A DNA stretch of 64,000 bases from Argentina anserina (Eukaryota > Streptophyta > Magnoliopsida > Rosales > Rosaceae). The stretch covers positions 1,510,001 through 1,574,000 of the forward strand of contig NC_065878.1 in assembly GCF_933775445.1 (NCBI RefSeq), written 5' to 3'. Below the pieces are notes generated by a model that saw only the letters and a list, made by a program, of their open reading frames with translations, did not search any database and was not told where the DNA came from. Positions 33,788-45,835 of the stretch are shown here, piece after piece (position 1 is the stretch's first letter; each line of letters begins with the position of its first letter). Both the position numbers and the translations under genes were made by a program.

Positions 33788-35702
33788 TCAAGCCTTGAAC
33801 AAACCCTTCTGCTTCATGCATTCAATAGTGTCCCTAAGACTTACTTCCAATGGAAGAAAGCTAACTCCTAAATTTTTTGCTTTTTCCTGAGATACTTGAT
33901 ACTCTGGAGCAGTAGGGATATCATTCTCGGATCTGCAAAGATTGTAACAAACCATATCTTTACCTTTAGAAATTTGTCAAATTAAATGACTTTGATCTTA
34001 AAAATGGGTTATCGATCGACATTTCAATTGCAAAAATTTGTGGCATATTGAAAATGGTACAGTACTTACATTTCAGGTGGGCATAAACTAGGATGAAGTT
34101 TCTTTAAAATCTGGTGAGCCTCAACCATGGGGGTAACACTTCCAGCTAAATTATACCTTCCACTAGCTGAAGGAACTTCAAATGCTTGAACATGAGCCAA
34201 GGCAACATCTCTAACATCAGTAGATATGTAATTTGGACTTGTTATCTCATCAATAGCTGTACAGGATAACAAACAAACAATCCATTGCTTGGATCACAAG
34301 AATCGTCTATAACATATATGTTCACTCCTAGTCTTTTCATATATGAAGTTTCAAATACTAAATTTTAAACCATGAATTTGTCATTCCTACAATCTAAATT
34401 TCACATTGCTCTAACCAAGGAAGATATACAGGGAAATTGTTTTTTTATATGAAGTGTACTATTCTTGAGATTCAGAACAATCCTTCATCTATATGTATTT
34501 AATTCCTAGTGTAGTCCTCCTCAAATGCTAAATCCTAAACCCAAATTGCCCATTCCTAAATCTTAAAATGTTATTTATTAGACATATTTTTGTCTAAACT
34601 TTCCATCATGTTCTGCTCAAACCAAGAAGGGTAAAAGGAGAATATTTCTGAAGTGTACCATTCTTGAGATTCAGAACCATCTCTAGCGAGTAATCAAGAG
34701 TTGGCTGCAAGAGTGGACCGGTTGTATACGCTGGATTTATGGTCACCAAGTCAATCCCATATTCCTTAGCAAATTTCCAAGCTGCCTCCTCTGCTAAAGT
34801 TTTCGACACAGGATACCACATCTGGAAAGTTTCATACCAGATCATATATAGAAATATATACATGTCAAGGCGCAACAGTACATTTTACTGCTACTAACAA
34901 TATGTGAAAGTGAAGCTTGTAAGTTTGTAGTGGAACAAACACACACACCTTCAATTCCTTGCAGAAAAGTGGATCAGAAAATCATGATTCATCAATTACC
35001 ACATTAGAGGTTAAAGGTCTTCCGTTGAATATAACTGCAGCCATGCTAGATGTTAAAACTACCCTCCTTACTGATGGAAATTTCACGCACGATTTAAGAA
35101 CATTAAGCGTTCCATTCACCGCAGGATCAATCAGTTCTGCCTGAGATGTGCAGCAAAAGATTGTTTATGGAGAGTACGTACGTAAGAAGTTACTCTAATA
35201 AGCAAGTATTAAACAGATTTTATGATGGTAAAAAGCATGTATGGAAGTAGGTGTCAAAGGAACTGGATGAACCTGTGGATCGCTGATCGCTGAAAACGTT
35301 ACCGGAGATGCTGTGTGGAAAACACCATCACATCCATCAACCACGGTGTCAAAAGATCCTTCATCTAGCAAATCTGCTTTGAACAAATGAAGCCTTTCTT
35401 TTGCTCCATCCAGTGAGAGCAAGTGTTCTGTTTTCTTCGGATCATCTGCAGCAGGTACACAAATAGATCAACTAGTCAGTTCAACTGAGCTACGTTACAT
35501 CAAATTATTAGACCCTATTCTGTTTGTGTTGAGTACAAAGTTATGGAAACAAAAGAGACTGTAGTAGTGAGTAGTGACACTGACTTGGGTCACGAACTGT
35601 GGCTTTGACAACATAGCCTCGCTGTAACAAAAGCTTCACCAACCATGAAGCTATGAAACCAGAAGCTCCTGTAACACACACAACCTTACTTTCTCCCTCC
35701 AT
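33788..35702 (-). pseudogene. DFR/CCR-like NADPH reductase with one premature stop
   Basis: Six exons: 35585-35702, 35273-35445, 34949-35140, 34659-34821, 34070-34256 and 33788-33932. The spliced length is 978 bp (325 codons plus stop), the family size. Exon 1 has the Rossmann motif [20 protein letters not shown]. Exon 3 has LTSSMAA with the catalytic Ser. Exon 4 has YPVSK with the catalytic Tyr and Lys. All splice sites are canonical. The single defect seen is TGA at 34982-34984 in exon 3, where the intact neighbour has TGG in DETWYSDP. The protein would stop after about 145 residues, before the catalytic Tyr-Lys pair. Family members reduce carbonyls such as dihydroflavonols, cinnamoyl-CoAs or phenylacetaldehyde; the substrate is unknown. 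The stop may be a true null allele or a base-call error. Confidence 0.85.
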
Positions 35703-37117
35703 CTCTGATCAGTGTTAGGTAGCCAGCGCTAGCTTCTAGCTTCTAGCTTCTAGCTTCTGTACATATATACAGAGGTAGCTTGGTCAACTTCTCATCGGAA
35801 TATCAACACTGGTGGCTGGCTGACTGTTTAGTTACCAATTTTATAAGAATTAGTGTCTCTGAAGTCTGAATAGGGACCCATAATCCATTACTTCAATTTA
35901 TTACTTGATTTTGTCCCATAAAGATGACAAAAAATACAAGATTAGCAATAAAAAAGGCTTCACGTTGAAATCTCTAACCCTAAAAACTAAAACATAATTC
36001 TTAAATTAAAGTGATAAATCGCACTTAGGATTAGGCTCACTCCACCATTCCACCAAGAAGTTAGGCGAGACCTCCACTCCTCTAGCGAGCACGAAATGTC
36101 ATGATCGAATTGGGGATTTTACCATTGGGATTTCTGGCTTTCTGCGTTTGCTTTCCATCCACCCTCGGTTACATATGTTTGGAGGTATTTTGCTGTAGAT
36201 AATGTAAAACAATCAGTTCAAAAGTGTGAATCACAGAGTATTTTGTGTACATTGGTTGAATCTCATCTTTTGTGTACATTGTCAAAAAAAATTTTTTTTT
36301 GACTTTCGGCCAAATTTCAAACCCTCTCTATATTACAATTCTAAATCAAGCATCTCCTAAGCACTCGTCCAAGATCCGCCACTGCTTCAGGGTTGGTTAG
36401 ATCTGCCTGGGATTGCACAGGCAGGCGCAGACACATCTGATCCTGCAAAGAAAAATCAACTGAAAATAAACACGCACACTGATGATGCTGAAAACAGGGA
36501 TTATTGAAAATGTAGATCAAGTGATCAACCACTTCCACAAACACAACAGGTTTTTCTGCAAACATCTGAATAATAATAATAATTCATAAAACTAGTTCTG
36601 GGACCTGTTCAAGGATATAAAAGTAAACAAAGTCAGTAGCTACACTACGAAAACAAATGTCAAAATGATAATTCTCAAAAGGGAGGGGTATATCAATCAT
36701 AATGTTAATTACAGTTTTAACAGAATCAGTAGTTTCAATATACATTCTTCCTCTATTTCACAGCTAATGGAAATGATCATTATGTTTCTCATAGGACTAG
36801 TTTTGTACATTTGCTAACAACACTAATAGTGGACATGCTGTGCAAGAAGATTTTACTACACACTTCCTGTTCTTATGCAAATCTTAAATTATGCTTCTCA
36901 TAAGCATTTGCATTTATTCTCGCAGAGAAATATTTCCTTAGTTAACTCCTACACTATCTACAGATCAATTAGGAAGCCCGGGCACCGAACAATACATCTT
37001 CCATTATTATCTGTAGTTCAGCATGAACCACACTTCAAACGCCAATATGTGATAGACTAACAAGATGCTGTCAATTGGAAAGATCAATTGTTCAGGAATC
37101 CCTTCTCCTTCAGGCTT
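35703..37117. other. Upstream region of the 33.8-35.7 kb reductase copy
   Basis: Just before the ATG the phrase CTAGCTT is repeated four times (35730-35757). Further out the DNA is AT-rich spacer. Apart from an orphan exon-like segment at 36341-36442 nothing coding is seen. Confidence 0.45.
36341..36442 (-). other. Orphan terminal-exon-like segment
   Basis: A good acceptor (TTTTTCTTTGCAG) precedes a 34-codon frame encoding LPVQSQADLTNPEAVADLG and ending in TAG. It reads like the last exon of a gene whose other exons are not here. I do not recognise the family. It may be a fragment left by a rearrangement or chance. Confidence 0.3.
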
Positions 37118-38025
37118 TCAAATTTCAATAGTGTCCTTCAGAGTTTCTTGAAATGGATAAAAACCAATTCCAAGACTTTTTGCTTTCTCCTTGGATACTT
37201 GGAACTTTAGGTCAGAAGGAACCAAAAGAGGATTGTCATCCTGACATCTGCCATTAATGACGAAAACAGAAAGAAAAAAGAAAGAACAATTAGAAATTTG
37301 CCACATTTATCGAGTATTCTAAGTTCCTAATCAATGTAAAATTTTGTAAATTCATCATATATGGAAGGTGGCTATGCACATTGACACGGATCACATATTT
37401 CTACGTCTCTGATATATAATAATATATTTTGCAGCCATATGGTCTTGCAACTCAATGTGTGAGCAGACAAATAAAGATTGAAATAAGATTATGATGAGTT
37501 AGGTTGTGACTAATAGAGATAGGATTCTGACTCGACCACTCGGGGTACTGTAGTGTTCGCATCAGATATCATGTATGTTATGTTGTCACACTAGAATACA
37601 GACAAGACATTTACACACGATTCAACCTCACACGTAATGAGGATCCAAAATTTACTATATATTAATTTGACAAACACTATTTATATTACTGTTTATAAGT
37701 TTTGTGTAAATTACGACTTTTATCTTTATTTTGATTTTAATCACGTACTTACCACTTTACTCATGTATAAAATTTGATAGTGATGAACACGCGTCATAAT
37801 TTTTTCTCAGCTCTTGCTCTCACTGCTTCACTCTCCATCCCGGAGCTTCCATACCAATCTGAGTTTTTTTCTAAGTGATCTACATCATTGGAAACAATGT
37901 ATTTCTGATTTTGTCTCCACTTTTAGTTTCCAAATTTGGTGCACAATTACAATTCACCCCTCTTTTCTTTACTTTGAAGTTGCCGGGAAGTTACGGTTCT
38001 TGCCCCGTTGTTACATACTCTCAAA

Positions 38026-38051
38026 TATATATATATATATATATATATATT
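38026..38051. repeat. (AT)n microsatellite
   Basis: About 13 uninterrupted AT units lie in the intronic remnant between exon 6 and the hAT element. Confidence 0.9.
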
Positions 38052-38927
38052 AGATCAAAATCATCAAATGTGAAACTGATGTGTATTGAGTACTATCCCT
38101 CTTCTCTCTATTTCTTTTTTGAAAGAGATGTCACACCCCTCTTTTCTGCCTAATAATGCTTCAAAAAGCAGTGAATATATGTTTCAAGTTAATCAGAAGT
38201 GATAATTTTGATTAGTAACTTCTTTAGTTGGCTTATGCATCTTTTCTTAAAAAAAAAAAAGCAAAATGAGCCTCAACTAGTTCTCCAGAAAAGTAATCAC
38301 GGCTTCCATTGATAAGTTATCTCCACCTTTTTGTTTTGTTTTTTAAAATGCACTAGAGCACAATTTGATGTTCCTACCCGTTGGATCAACTAGTTATGAT
38401 TGAATTTACACATATGGGTGAACGAACATTATATAAGACACAGCCAGTTGAGAGAATTGCAATCTAGATTAACAACTAAATTCACAAACTCAGATAAGCT
38501 GTACTGACAACATCAGATTCATTTTTAGGGAAACTACTTCAGACAATGTCTTTATGTTTTTAATGAGAAGATGTTACTGCCAAATGATGAAAAACTCCAC
38601 AAATCAGTCAATTTGCATATCAGTACACAAGGTTCAAAAACTCCTACTCGGTAGTCGGTCGGCCGGCCGGTGAGTAGCGAGTAGAGGAGTACTCGGCCGA
38701 GTACTCGGGGAGTACTCGGATTCTAATTTCTGAATTTTTTTAATTATTTTTAAAACATATAATCTAATATATAATGTTCAAAATAATAAAAATAGTCCAT
38801 AAAATATTACAATATTTAAGAGATAATAATGTCTAAAAAATAAAAACAACCCTTAGTCCATTACAATAACATAAGTAATAAAAACAAACCAAATTCTATT
38901 CTTGCAAACAATCCCAAACATATGTAA

Positions 38928-40280
38928 CTATGCCTCAAATTCTTCTTCTCCATATCCATCTTGTACTCCCTCCGAATCCGACTCAAAATCAAAACTCACG
39001 TCATCTATTTCCTTTTCATCATCGGATATAAAATCATCCTCATCAAGTTCCCTAATTTCTTGGATTCTAGGATCTCTCCTAGGCTCTAAGCCACCATCCA
39101 CTCCCGATTCCTCTCCAACCCTTTCATTAGGAAGATCCGTAACAACATCATCATCACCACCATCAACAATCCATCCTTGTGCCATAGTAGCTTCACTAGC
39201 AATTAGTACATCCACATTCTTCTCTTTCTCTCTTCTCTTCTTGTTAAGAATTCTTGCATTAAATTGGACATAGACCAAATTATTTAATCTTGTTGTATCT
39301 AGTCTATTCCTTTTCTTTGTATGGATCTACATAATGCACAAAAAGAAAAAGAAAAAAGAAGAAGAAGGTTGGTATGAATCTTAATTTTATTTGGTACTAC
39401 ATTACTACTAAATACTAACTACTATTTAACTAGTTTGTAACCTTATAGTCTTATACATACAATTGCAAAATCAATAAGCTAAATAAATACTTACCCCCTC
39501 AAAAGCACTCCAATTTCTTTCACATCCCGATGAACTTGTGGTCAATGCAAGGATCCTTTTTGCCATTTTTTGCAAGGTTTGCACATTGTTTCCATAAAGG
39601 TTCCACCATCCAACTAAGCACATAAACAAAATAACATGTAAATTAATTATACAATATAAATTACTAGCAAACAAACAAATTAATATTTAGAAAGTATTTC
39701 ATACCCGGATCGTATGCATCATCATTTTGCTTGCATCCCTCCTTAGCCACATTTCTTCCAAATAGACCCTCTTTCTTCAAATACTTATGCAACTCTATAT
39801 TTATCACCAAATTTTGAGTTTGGATGTCGGGAAATAATTTCTCAACACAAGTAAAAAGTCCATCCATGACCACCTCATCATTTTCAAGGCTTGGATTGGC
39901 ATATGTGTAGTAAGGATTCAAGAGGTAGGCCGCTATATGCAATGGACCATCAAGTCGATCATGGGCTTTCACATCAACAATGTCAAGAATTGGGCGATAA
40001 TGAGCTTCTTGATCTTTGAATACCCTTTTAATCTCCTCTTTAGCACTAATTAGCTCTCCATACACAAAGCTCATTGATGGCTTTCTATTCCCATCAACAA
40101 TTCGCAACACTTTGACTAAAGGAGCAAAAACTTTTAAAGAAAGAGGCCCCATTCCAAAAAGAAGCACTCAAAGCAATATTCATGGCTGCCTTCCCCTTTA
40201 CACTCTTTGCATGCTTGGTTTCACTCCATTCACTACTAGTAATTATAGCTCTCAACTCATTCTTCTTCTCCATCAAGCTT
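38928..40280 (-). pseudogene. hAT transposase (C-terminal half, broken)
   Basis: The frame at 40167-39664 encodes the central transposase region (LVKVLRIVDGNRKPSMSFVY, HIAAYLLNPYYTY). The frame at 39674-39471 has the dimerisation-domain core LALTTSSSGCERNWSAFE. The frame at 39278-38928 has the tail VYVQFNARILNKKRREKE followed by the very acidic end typical of this hAT group. Intron-like gaps or indels separate them. No N-terminal BED finger was found, and the region upstream of 40150 is duplicated. Confidence 0.83.
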
Positions 40281-40498
40281 TGTAAAGTGAGGAAAGCGGT
40301 TGGGATACTTGGGATTTAGTTGGATTCCAAAAAGAAGCACTCAAAGCAATATTCATGGCTGCCTTCCCCTTTACACTCTTTGCATGCTTGGTTTCACTCC
40401 ATTCACTACTAGTAATTATAGCTCTCAACTCATTCTTCTTCTCCATCAAGCTTTGTAAAGTGAGGAAAGCGGTTGGGATACTTGGGATTTAGTTGGAT
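40151..40498. repeat. 174-bp tandem duplication in the hAT element
   Basis: Bases 40151-40324 and 40325-40498 are nearly identical (both begin TTCCAAAAAGAAGCACTC and end TTAGTTGGA). The first copy is continuous with the transposase frame. The second follows without interruption. Confidence 0.88.
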
Positions 40499-42423
40499 TT
40501 AGTTAGTTTTCAGAGAAAGCCAAACCCAGATAAAGAGTAGATTATTCTTTTGGTTATTTCTGTTGAATACTTATCCAAGTTTAAGTAAGCTTTTCAATCT
40601 GCATCCTCATTTCAATATATATTATCCAAGCAGCCTTATGTTTCTAGATAGCTTTTCTTTATTCAACCAATTTAATTTTAAATTGCTGTAATTCAACTGT
40701 AATTGTTATTTAACATTCCATGAATCCATCTTTCCATTAACGTCTACATATATCATTAGATCTACAGGATCTTCATTCTAAGGCTGATGACATACAAGTG
40801 ATACAGCATTAGTTAGAAATGAATTGAATTTTTCATTGATTTTCGTTTCGGTTCAAAATCCAATTCGACAATTCCTATCTCAGTCTCAAGCAGCAACAAG
40901 CCAACAACAAATCAATAAAATGATTAAAATCGATACCCCAAATCAGCAAACCCACGAAGACAGGAGTGAATGAATCAGGGTTGGCAAACGACGTCGTTTG
41001 TTTTTTTTTTTTCTGACCAAGTTGACCGAGTTGATTATTTGGACCCGAGTTGGCTGAGTTTGACCGAGTTGGACCGAGTACTCGGCCGATTTTCTTCCCG
41101 CCGAGTAGAGGCACTAAGTAGGTCAAAATCGCCTCAGTAACCAGCTGAGTACCGAGTACTCGCCGATACTCGGCCGAGTTGACCGAGTTTTAGAACACTG
41201 ACAGTACATGCTAAAAATTGGAAAAAGGAAAGTACTTTAGTTGGTTTATAAATCTTTTCTTGAAATTCTAATTCAAAATGTAAACTAGCAAACCCAGCCT
41301 CCTGGAATTTTCTACTGGAGTGTTTACACTTAGTCTTAGATAAAATTTCTTAGTCAGAATACTAAACAATATGAAGGAAAAATTAAATATTTAACGCAAT
41401 TAGCAGTTAAGAGAATGGTAACACATTTGAAGTGCGAACGTAATTTAAGAGATGAACCTGTGCGTTGCTGATTGATGAAAATATTGCAGGAGATGCGGTA
41501 TGGAAAATACCATGGAAAATACCGTCACATCCATCAACCACAGGATCAAAAGATCCTTCAACAAATGAAGCCTTTCTTTTGCTCCATCCAGTTTAAGCAA
41601 GTGTTCTGTTTTCTTCGGATTGTCTAGGCATACACAACCACACCTAGTGAGTTGAATTGAGAATATATCAAGCACATATCAATAGACAAGTTCAAGTTTC
41701 TTACTTTCTTATCAAGAACACGAGCATGCATAAGGTTTAGGCTAATATGAGCTGAGGAACCAGATGATACTTGGTGAAAGATTTGGTCTAACAACTCCGG
41801 AAAGCTAAAATTACCTCATATCTGGTATATATACATCTCTGAAAAAAAAATCCATCTTTTATAGCTAGATATCTCCTTTTTGTTTGAATTCGGGAGCCAA
41901 GATGTGGGCTTCTGACTGGAATTTGACCAAGTTTGAGAAGGATAAAGATTCTGCTCACAAAATCTGAGGCATGTCATTAGGTTGGTTATCAAAGAATTTG
42001 AGTTGGTAAGGAAGATCAATGATTGTGCCTTTGAAGGCAGTGAATTTAATGGGTATGTGAATAAAAGCAACGATTTATAGCTTCCATCGGGGATGGAGTG
42101 AGGGTTTAGTCTCAGTTGATTCAAAGTTTACTGTTGGGTTTGCGACAACACTACAGAAGGCTAGGAAGGAAAAGAAGCAAACTGGAACTTGGGAATTCTG
42201 ATAGGAAAAATTATTATAAATACCCAGTCAACGTGTTTGTATTTAGAAATTTATTATCTATTCTGACTATTCATAAGCATTATTGATAGAATAATTAGGA
42301 AGCCTGGAGACAGTACTTATATATATATCATCCGTCATTAAATCTCCCTAGCTGAGCATAAACCGCATTTCATCCGCCAGTAAATGACTAACAAGATGAT
42401 GTGATTGATGTCAATTGGATACA

Positions 42424-45400
42424 TCATACGTTGAGGAAGCCCTTCTCTTTCAAGCTTTCAAGAGTGTCCTTCAGAGTTACTTCAAATGGATAAAAACTAA
42501 TGCCCAGACCTTTTGCTTTCTCCTTCGATACTTGATACTCCGGATCAGAAGGAAGATAAGAACGATTTTCATCCTCACATCTGCCATTAATGACGAAAAG
42601 AGAATAGAACAAGAAAAAATCCATGAGAAGTTTGCCATATTCATCGAGTACTCAAAGTTCTGAAACAGTGTAAATTTTGTAAATGCTTCAAAAACAGTAA
42701 GGTGGCAGTGCGACCACTCTAAATGCACATTGACAAAGCTTACATATAAGATAATCTAATATATAATAGTAAATTTTTTGCAGCCATATGGTCTTGCAAC
42801 TGAAATGGCTGACCAGACAAATCAAGGTTGATAAATGATTGATACGTGCTAAACTGTGATGCGACTAAATATAGGTAGGACTGTGACTCGACCACTTAGG
42901 GCCATTAGATATCATGCATGTTATGTTGCTAGACTACCGACATGACATTTAAACACGATTTAACCTTAGAGTAAGAGTCCAACTTGACAGTACCGTTAAT
43001 AACAGAATTTCCCATAGCATGAAACATGTAGTAGGATGAAGGGTCGATAGGTTCCAATTGGATGGTAATCTAAATTAGTGAAACCTGCATCAGCTAGGCA
43101 TTTGTAAACTTTACCTTTCGAAAATGTGCAAAGTGGGATACAGTTGTCGTATAATCTCTAGAGTCTCGGAATTTTTTGCGGCATGGCTGGCTAAACAGTA
43201 TCTTCCTGTAGCTGAAGGAACTTCAAATGCTTGAATATGAGCAGAGGCAACATCTCTAACATCAATGAATCTGTAACTTGATGCAGTCACTGCCTTGCCT
43301 AGATAAAAGGGGAACAAGATCATCAAATGCATGCTACCTAGCAAAACAATAATTTCCTCATATTTGCTCTAACTGTAATTTACTCATACAAGGTAGAGAA
43401 ACATAGTTTCTGAAGTATGTACCAGTTATGAGATTCTGAATCATCTCCACGGTCAAATTAATTTCCGGCTGTAAGAGTGGTCCAATCACAAACCCTGGAT
43501 TTATTGAAACCAAGTCGATTCCATTTCCTTCAGCAAATTTCCAAGCTGCCTGCTCAGCTAAAGTCTTTGAAAGAAGATACCAAAGCTGGACATGTGAACG
43601 GAAAGTTCATATCGATGTTTGTAAACCTTAAAGAAGGTGAAACCTGGAACAAGATGAAAATTGGAACCTGCTCACCTTGTGCTTCTCAGCAAGAAGTGGA
43701 TCTGAATACCATGTTTCATCAACTACAACATCAGGGGTTAGAGGTTTTCCATTCATGATCACTGAAGCCATAGACGATGTCAAAATCACTCGCCTGACAG
43801 TCGGAAACTTTTTGCATGATTGAAGAACATTTAGTGTTCCCTTCACAGCAGGGTCAATTAGTTCTGCCTGAAGACATGGAGACAAAAGTTCATTGCCTTC
43901 TCGACATGAATAGATTATAAACAAACGAAATTTTAAACCTTTTCTATTAAGATGTTCACTAAGAATATACAAACACGTTGACTGACATATCAGAAGGGTC
44001 TTTTGAAAACTATTCCCAATCACCGTTCTGATGATAATAATGAGGAAACAAGCCAATAGAAAAATTGACAAAGCAAAATATTAAGCCCATTGCTGCTGTA
44101 ATGGAAACGACAGAAGTTGGCATAAACTAATCTTAACAGATAAGTCAAACTGACCACGAGAGGGGATAAACAAAAGAAAATAAATTCATTGTTGGCTTAT
44201 ACATCTTTTGAAATGCTACTTATTAAACTGGCAAAGTGAGCCTCAACTATTTCTATAGCTAGAAAAGTAATACGAGCCTTCTTTAATAAGTTATCTCATT
44301 CTTATCTGTCTTCTAAACATAAAAGATCATAGTGTGGATACTTCTGCCACCTGGCCACCTGGATCAACTTGTTATGACTGATATGGGTGAAAGAACTTTA
44401 TATAAGAATTAAACAGCCAGTTGATAGATAGCCAGTTACGAGATTTGCAAATCTAGTACAAACTCTTTTCACAAATTCAACCAAGTTTTATTGAGAACGT
44501 ACATCAAATAAGGAAACTAGTCCCAACAATGCTTCAATGAGAAGATTGGAATGCAAAATGAGGAAAACGATCATACTATATCTTATTAAATAAGTCAGAT
44601 TGTAGAAAGGTGCTTGCTACATTGAACGAAACTAGATAGTTAAGTTGGTTTATGCTTATTTTCTTGAAATTCGAATACATTATGCAAACTGGAAAACTGA
44701 GCCTCCTGAGTTTTCTACAAACACTGTTCTAAAAGCTGGCGGCCTAGCCGCCTAGGCAGATTCTATGCGGGCCTAGGCGACCTCTAGCAGGGCGCGGAAT
44801 CTAACCGGGGCTAGGCGGGCTTCAGCGATGCAACTCAGATTTTGAGTTTTTATTTTATTTTATTGCTATAAGGCCGCCTAGTCGTCTAGGCTCCTAACAA
44901 GTTTTCGAACCTTGTCCGTGAAAGTTTGCAGTTTTCTTAACCAGGATATTACACATTATAATAGAAATTAAGAACTTCATAAAGCAATAGGCAGTTCATT
45001 AAAAAAAAAATTAAGGCACAACACATTTGGAGTACAAAAGTAATTAAAGAAACAAACCTTTGGGTCGCTTATTGATGAAAACACTACCGGAGATGCAGTA
45101 TGGAAAACACCATCACATCCATCAACCACAGGGTCAAAAGAACCTTCCTCTAGCAAATCTGCTTTGAACAAATGAAGCCTTTGTTTTGCTCCATCCAGTG
45201 AAAGTAAGTGTTCTGTTTTCTTCGGATTATCTGGGGCACATGCATAAACATAACTAGTGAGTTGAAATGAGAATACTTCAATGCCCAAAATGAAGCATAA
45301 ATAACAGCAGACAAGTTTAGTTCTTGTAAAAGTACATTATCAAGAACATGCATAAGGTTTCGGTTAATACATTAACTTGGTCAAATATAACTACTAGATA

Positions 45401-45795
45401 TCAACCCGCTATCACATCAAGGATCGACAGAGCAAAGTTTCGCAATACAAAAAAATAAACATCTAATATACATGCATAGGATGAACCACTTGAACATGAG
45501 ACGAAATTTGATTTTGGGTTCACATTTAGCTAATGAAAGCTAAAGCCTGCCTTGTCAAAAACAAGTAGATCGAGGATAACAAGAATTAAACTATGAAGTA
45601 ATCGTAAACTTTTCATAAGGTAAATAGAACAAATGACCATGCCAAAACAATCCACAGCAATTGAAACTCACTCAGGTCCCGAACAGTGGCTTTGACAATA
45701 TAACCTCGTTGTAACAAAAGCTTGACCAACCATGATGCAATATAACCAGAAGCTCCTGTTACACACACAACGACGACGTTCTTTGCTCCACTCAT
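42424..45795 (-). CDS. DFR/CCR-like NADPH-dependent reductase, the one intact copy of the array
   Basis: Six exons: 45672-45795, 45058-45230, 43676-43867, 43423-43585, 43115-43298 and 42424-42580, all GT-AG. They give 993 bp and 330 residues with ATG at 45795 and TGA at 42424-42426. It is a short-chain reductase of the SDR108E type. The N-terminal NADPH motif is [20 protein letters not shown], the cofactor loop reads VRDLNNPKK (family usually RDP), the catalytic Ser is in LTSSMAS, and Tyr and Lys are in YLLSK. The CCR signature NWYCY is absent and the substrate-loop sequence is DETWYSDP. The closest fit is therefore the CCR-like, phenylacetaldehyde-reductase-like branch rather than true CCR or DFR. 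It likely acts in the cytosol on an aldehyde or related carbonyl; the substrate is not known. A 30-bp CT run lies 7 bp upstream of the ATG in the leader. A small hAT-type element lies in intron 2. Confidence 0.9.
44722..44914. mobile_element. Miniature hAT-like element (193 bp) in intron 2
   Basis: The ends are CACTGTTCTAAAAGC and, reading inward from the right, CAAGGTTCGAAAACTT, resembling the ends of the hAT element at 38628-41200. The subterminal parts contain repeated GCCTAGGCG and GGCCGCCTAG words. The paralogous intron at about 41320 lacks it, giving an empty-site comparison. The flanking octamers are only partly alike. Confidence 0.7.
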
Positions 45796-45799
45796 CCCG

Positions 45800-45801
<2 letters not shown>

Positions 45802-45831
<30 letters not shown>
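45802..45831. repeat. (CT)15 run in the leader of the intact reductase
   Basis: On the coding (minus) strand this is a GA run ending 6-7 bp before the ATG. GA-rich leaders are bound by plant BPC (GAGA-binding) factors; a role here is inference. Confidence 0.9.

Positions 45832-45835
<4 letters not shown>

Larger units (their letters stand above)
38628..41200 (-). mobile_element. hAT transposon with decayed transposase
   Basis: The left end CAAGGTTCAAAAACTC and the right end read inward, CAGTGTTCTAAAACTC, are inverted repeats. The flanks TCAGTACA (38620-38627) and ACAGTACA (41201-41208) agree at 7 of 8 positions, an 8-bp hAT duplication. The subterminal 100-250 bp on both sides are packed with ACTCGGCCGAGT-type palindromic words. 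Minus-strand frames inside encode a DUF659/hAT transposase. It sits in intron 2 of the reductase remnant. Confidence 0.88.
37118..41623 (-). pseudogene. DFR/CCR-like reductase remnant: exon 2 and exon 6 only
   Basis: Exon 6 (37118-37247) encodes [20 protein letters not shown] and stops early (GAAATTTGA) relative to the intact copy. Exon 2 (41458-41623) keeps NPKKTEHLL and [10 protein letters not shown] but lost about 18 bp and has a 12-bp duplication GGTATTTTCCAT. The DNA flanking exon 6 to about 37640 is intron 5 of the copy at 42.4-45.8 kb (shared GCAGCCATATGGTCTTGCAA), whereas from about 38140 it is intron 2 of that copy (shared GAGCCTCAACTA). Exons 3-5 were therefore removed by a deletion between introns 5 and 2. 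A 2.6-kb hAT element later entered the remaining intron 2. No exon 1 was found. Confidence 0.82.

Noticed and set aside
42424..45795. True dihydroflavonol 4-reductase or cinnamoyl-CoA reductase
   Set aside because: The CCR signature NWYCY is missing and the substrate region differs from DFR; only the broader reductase family is supported.
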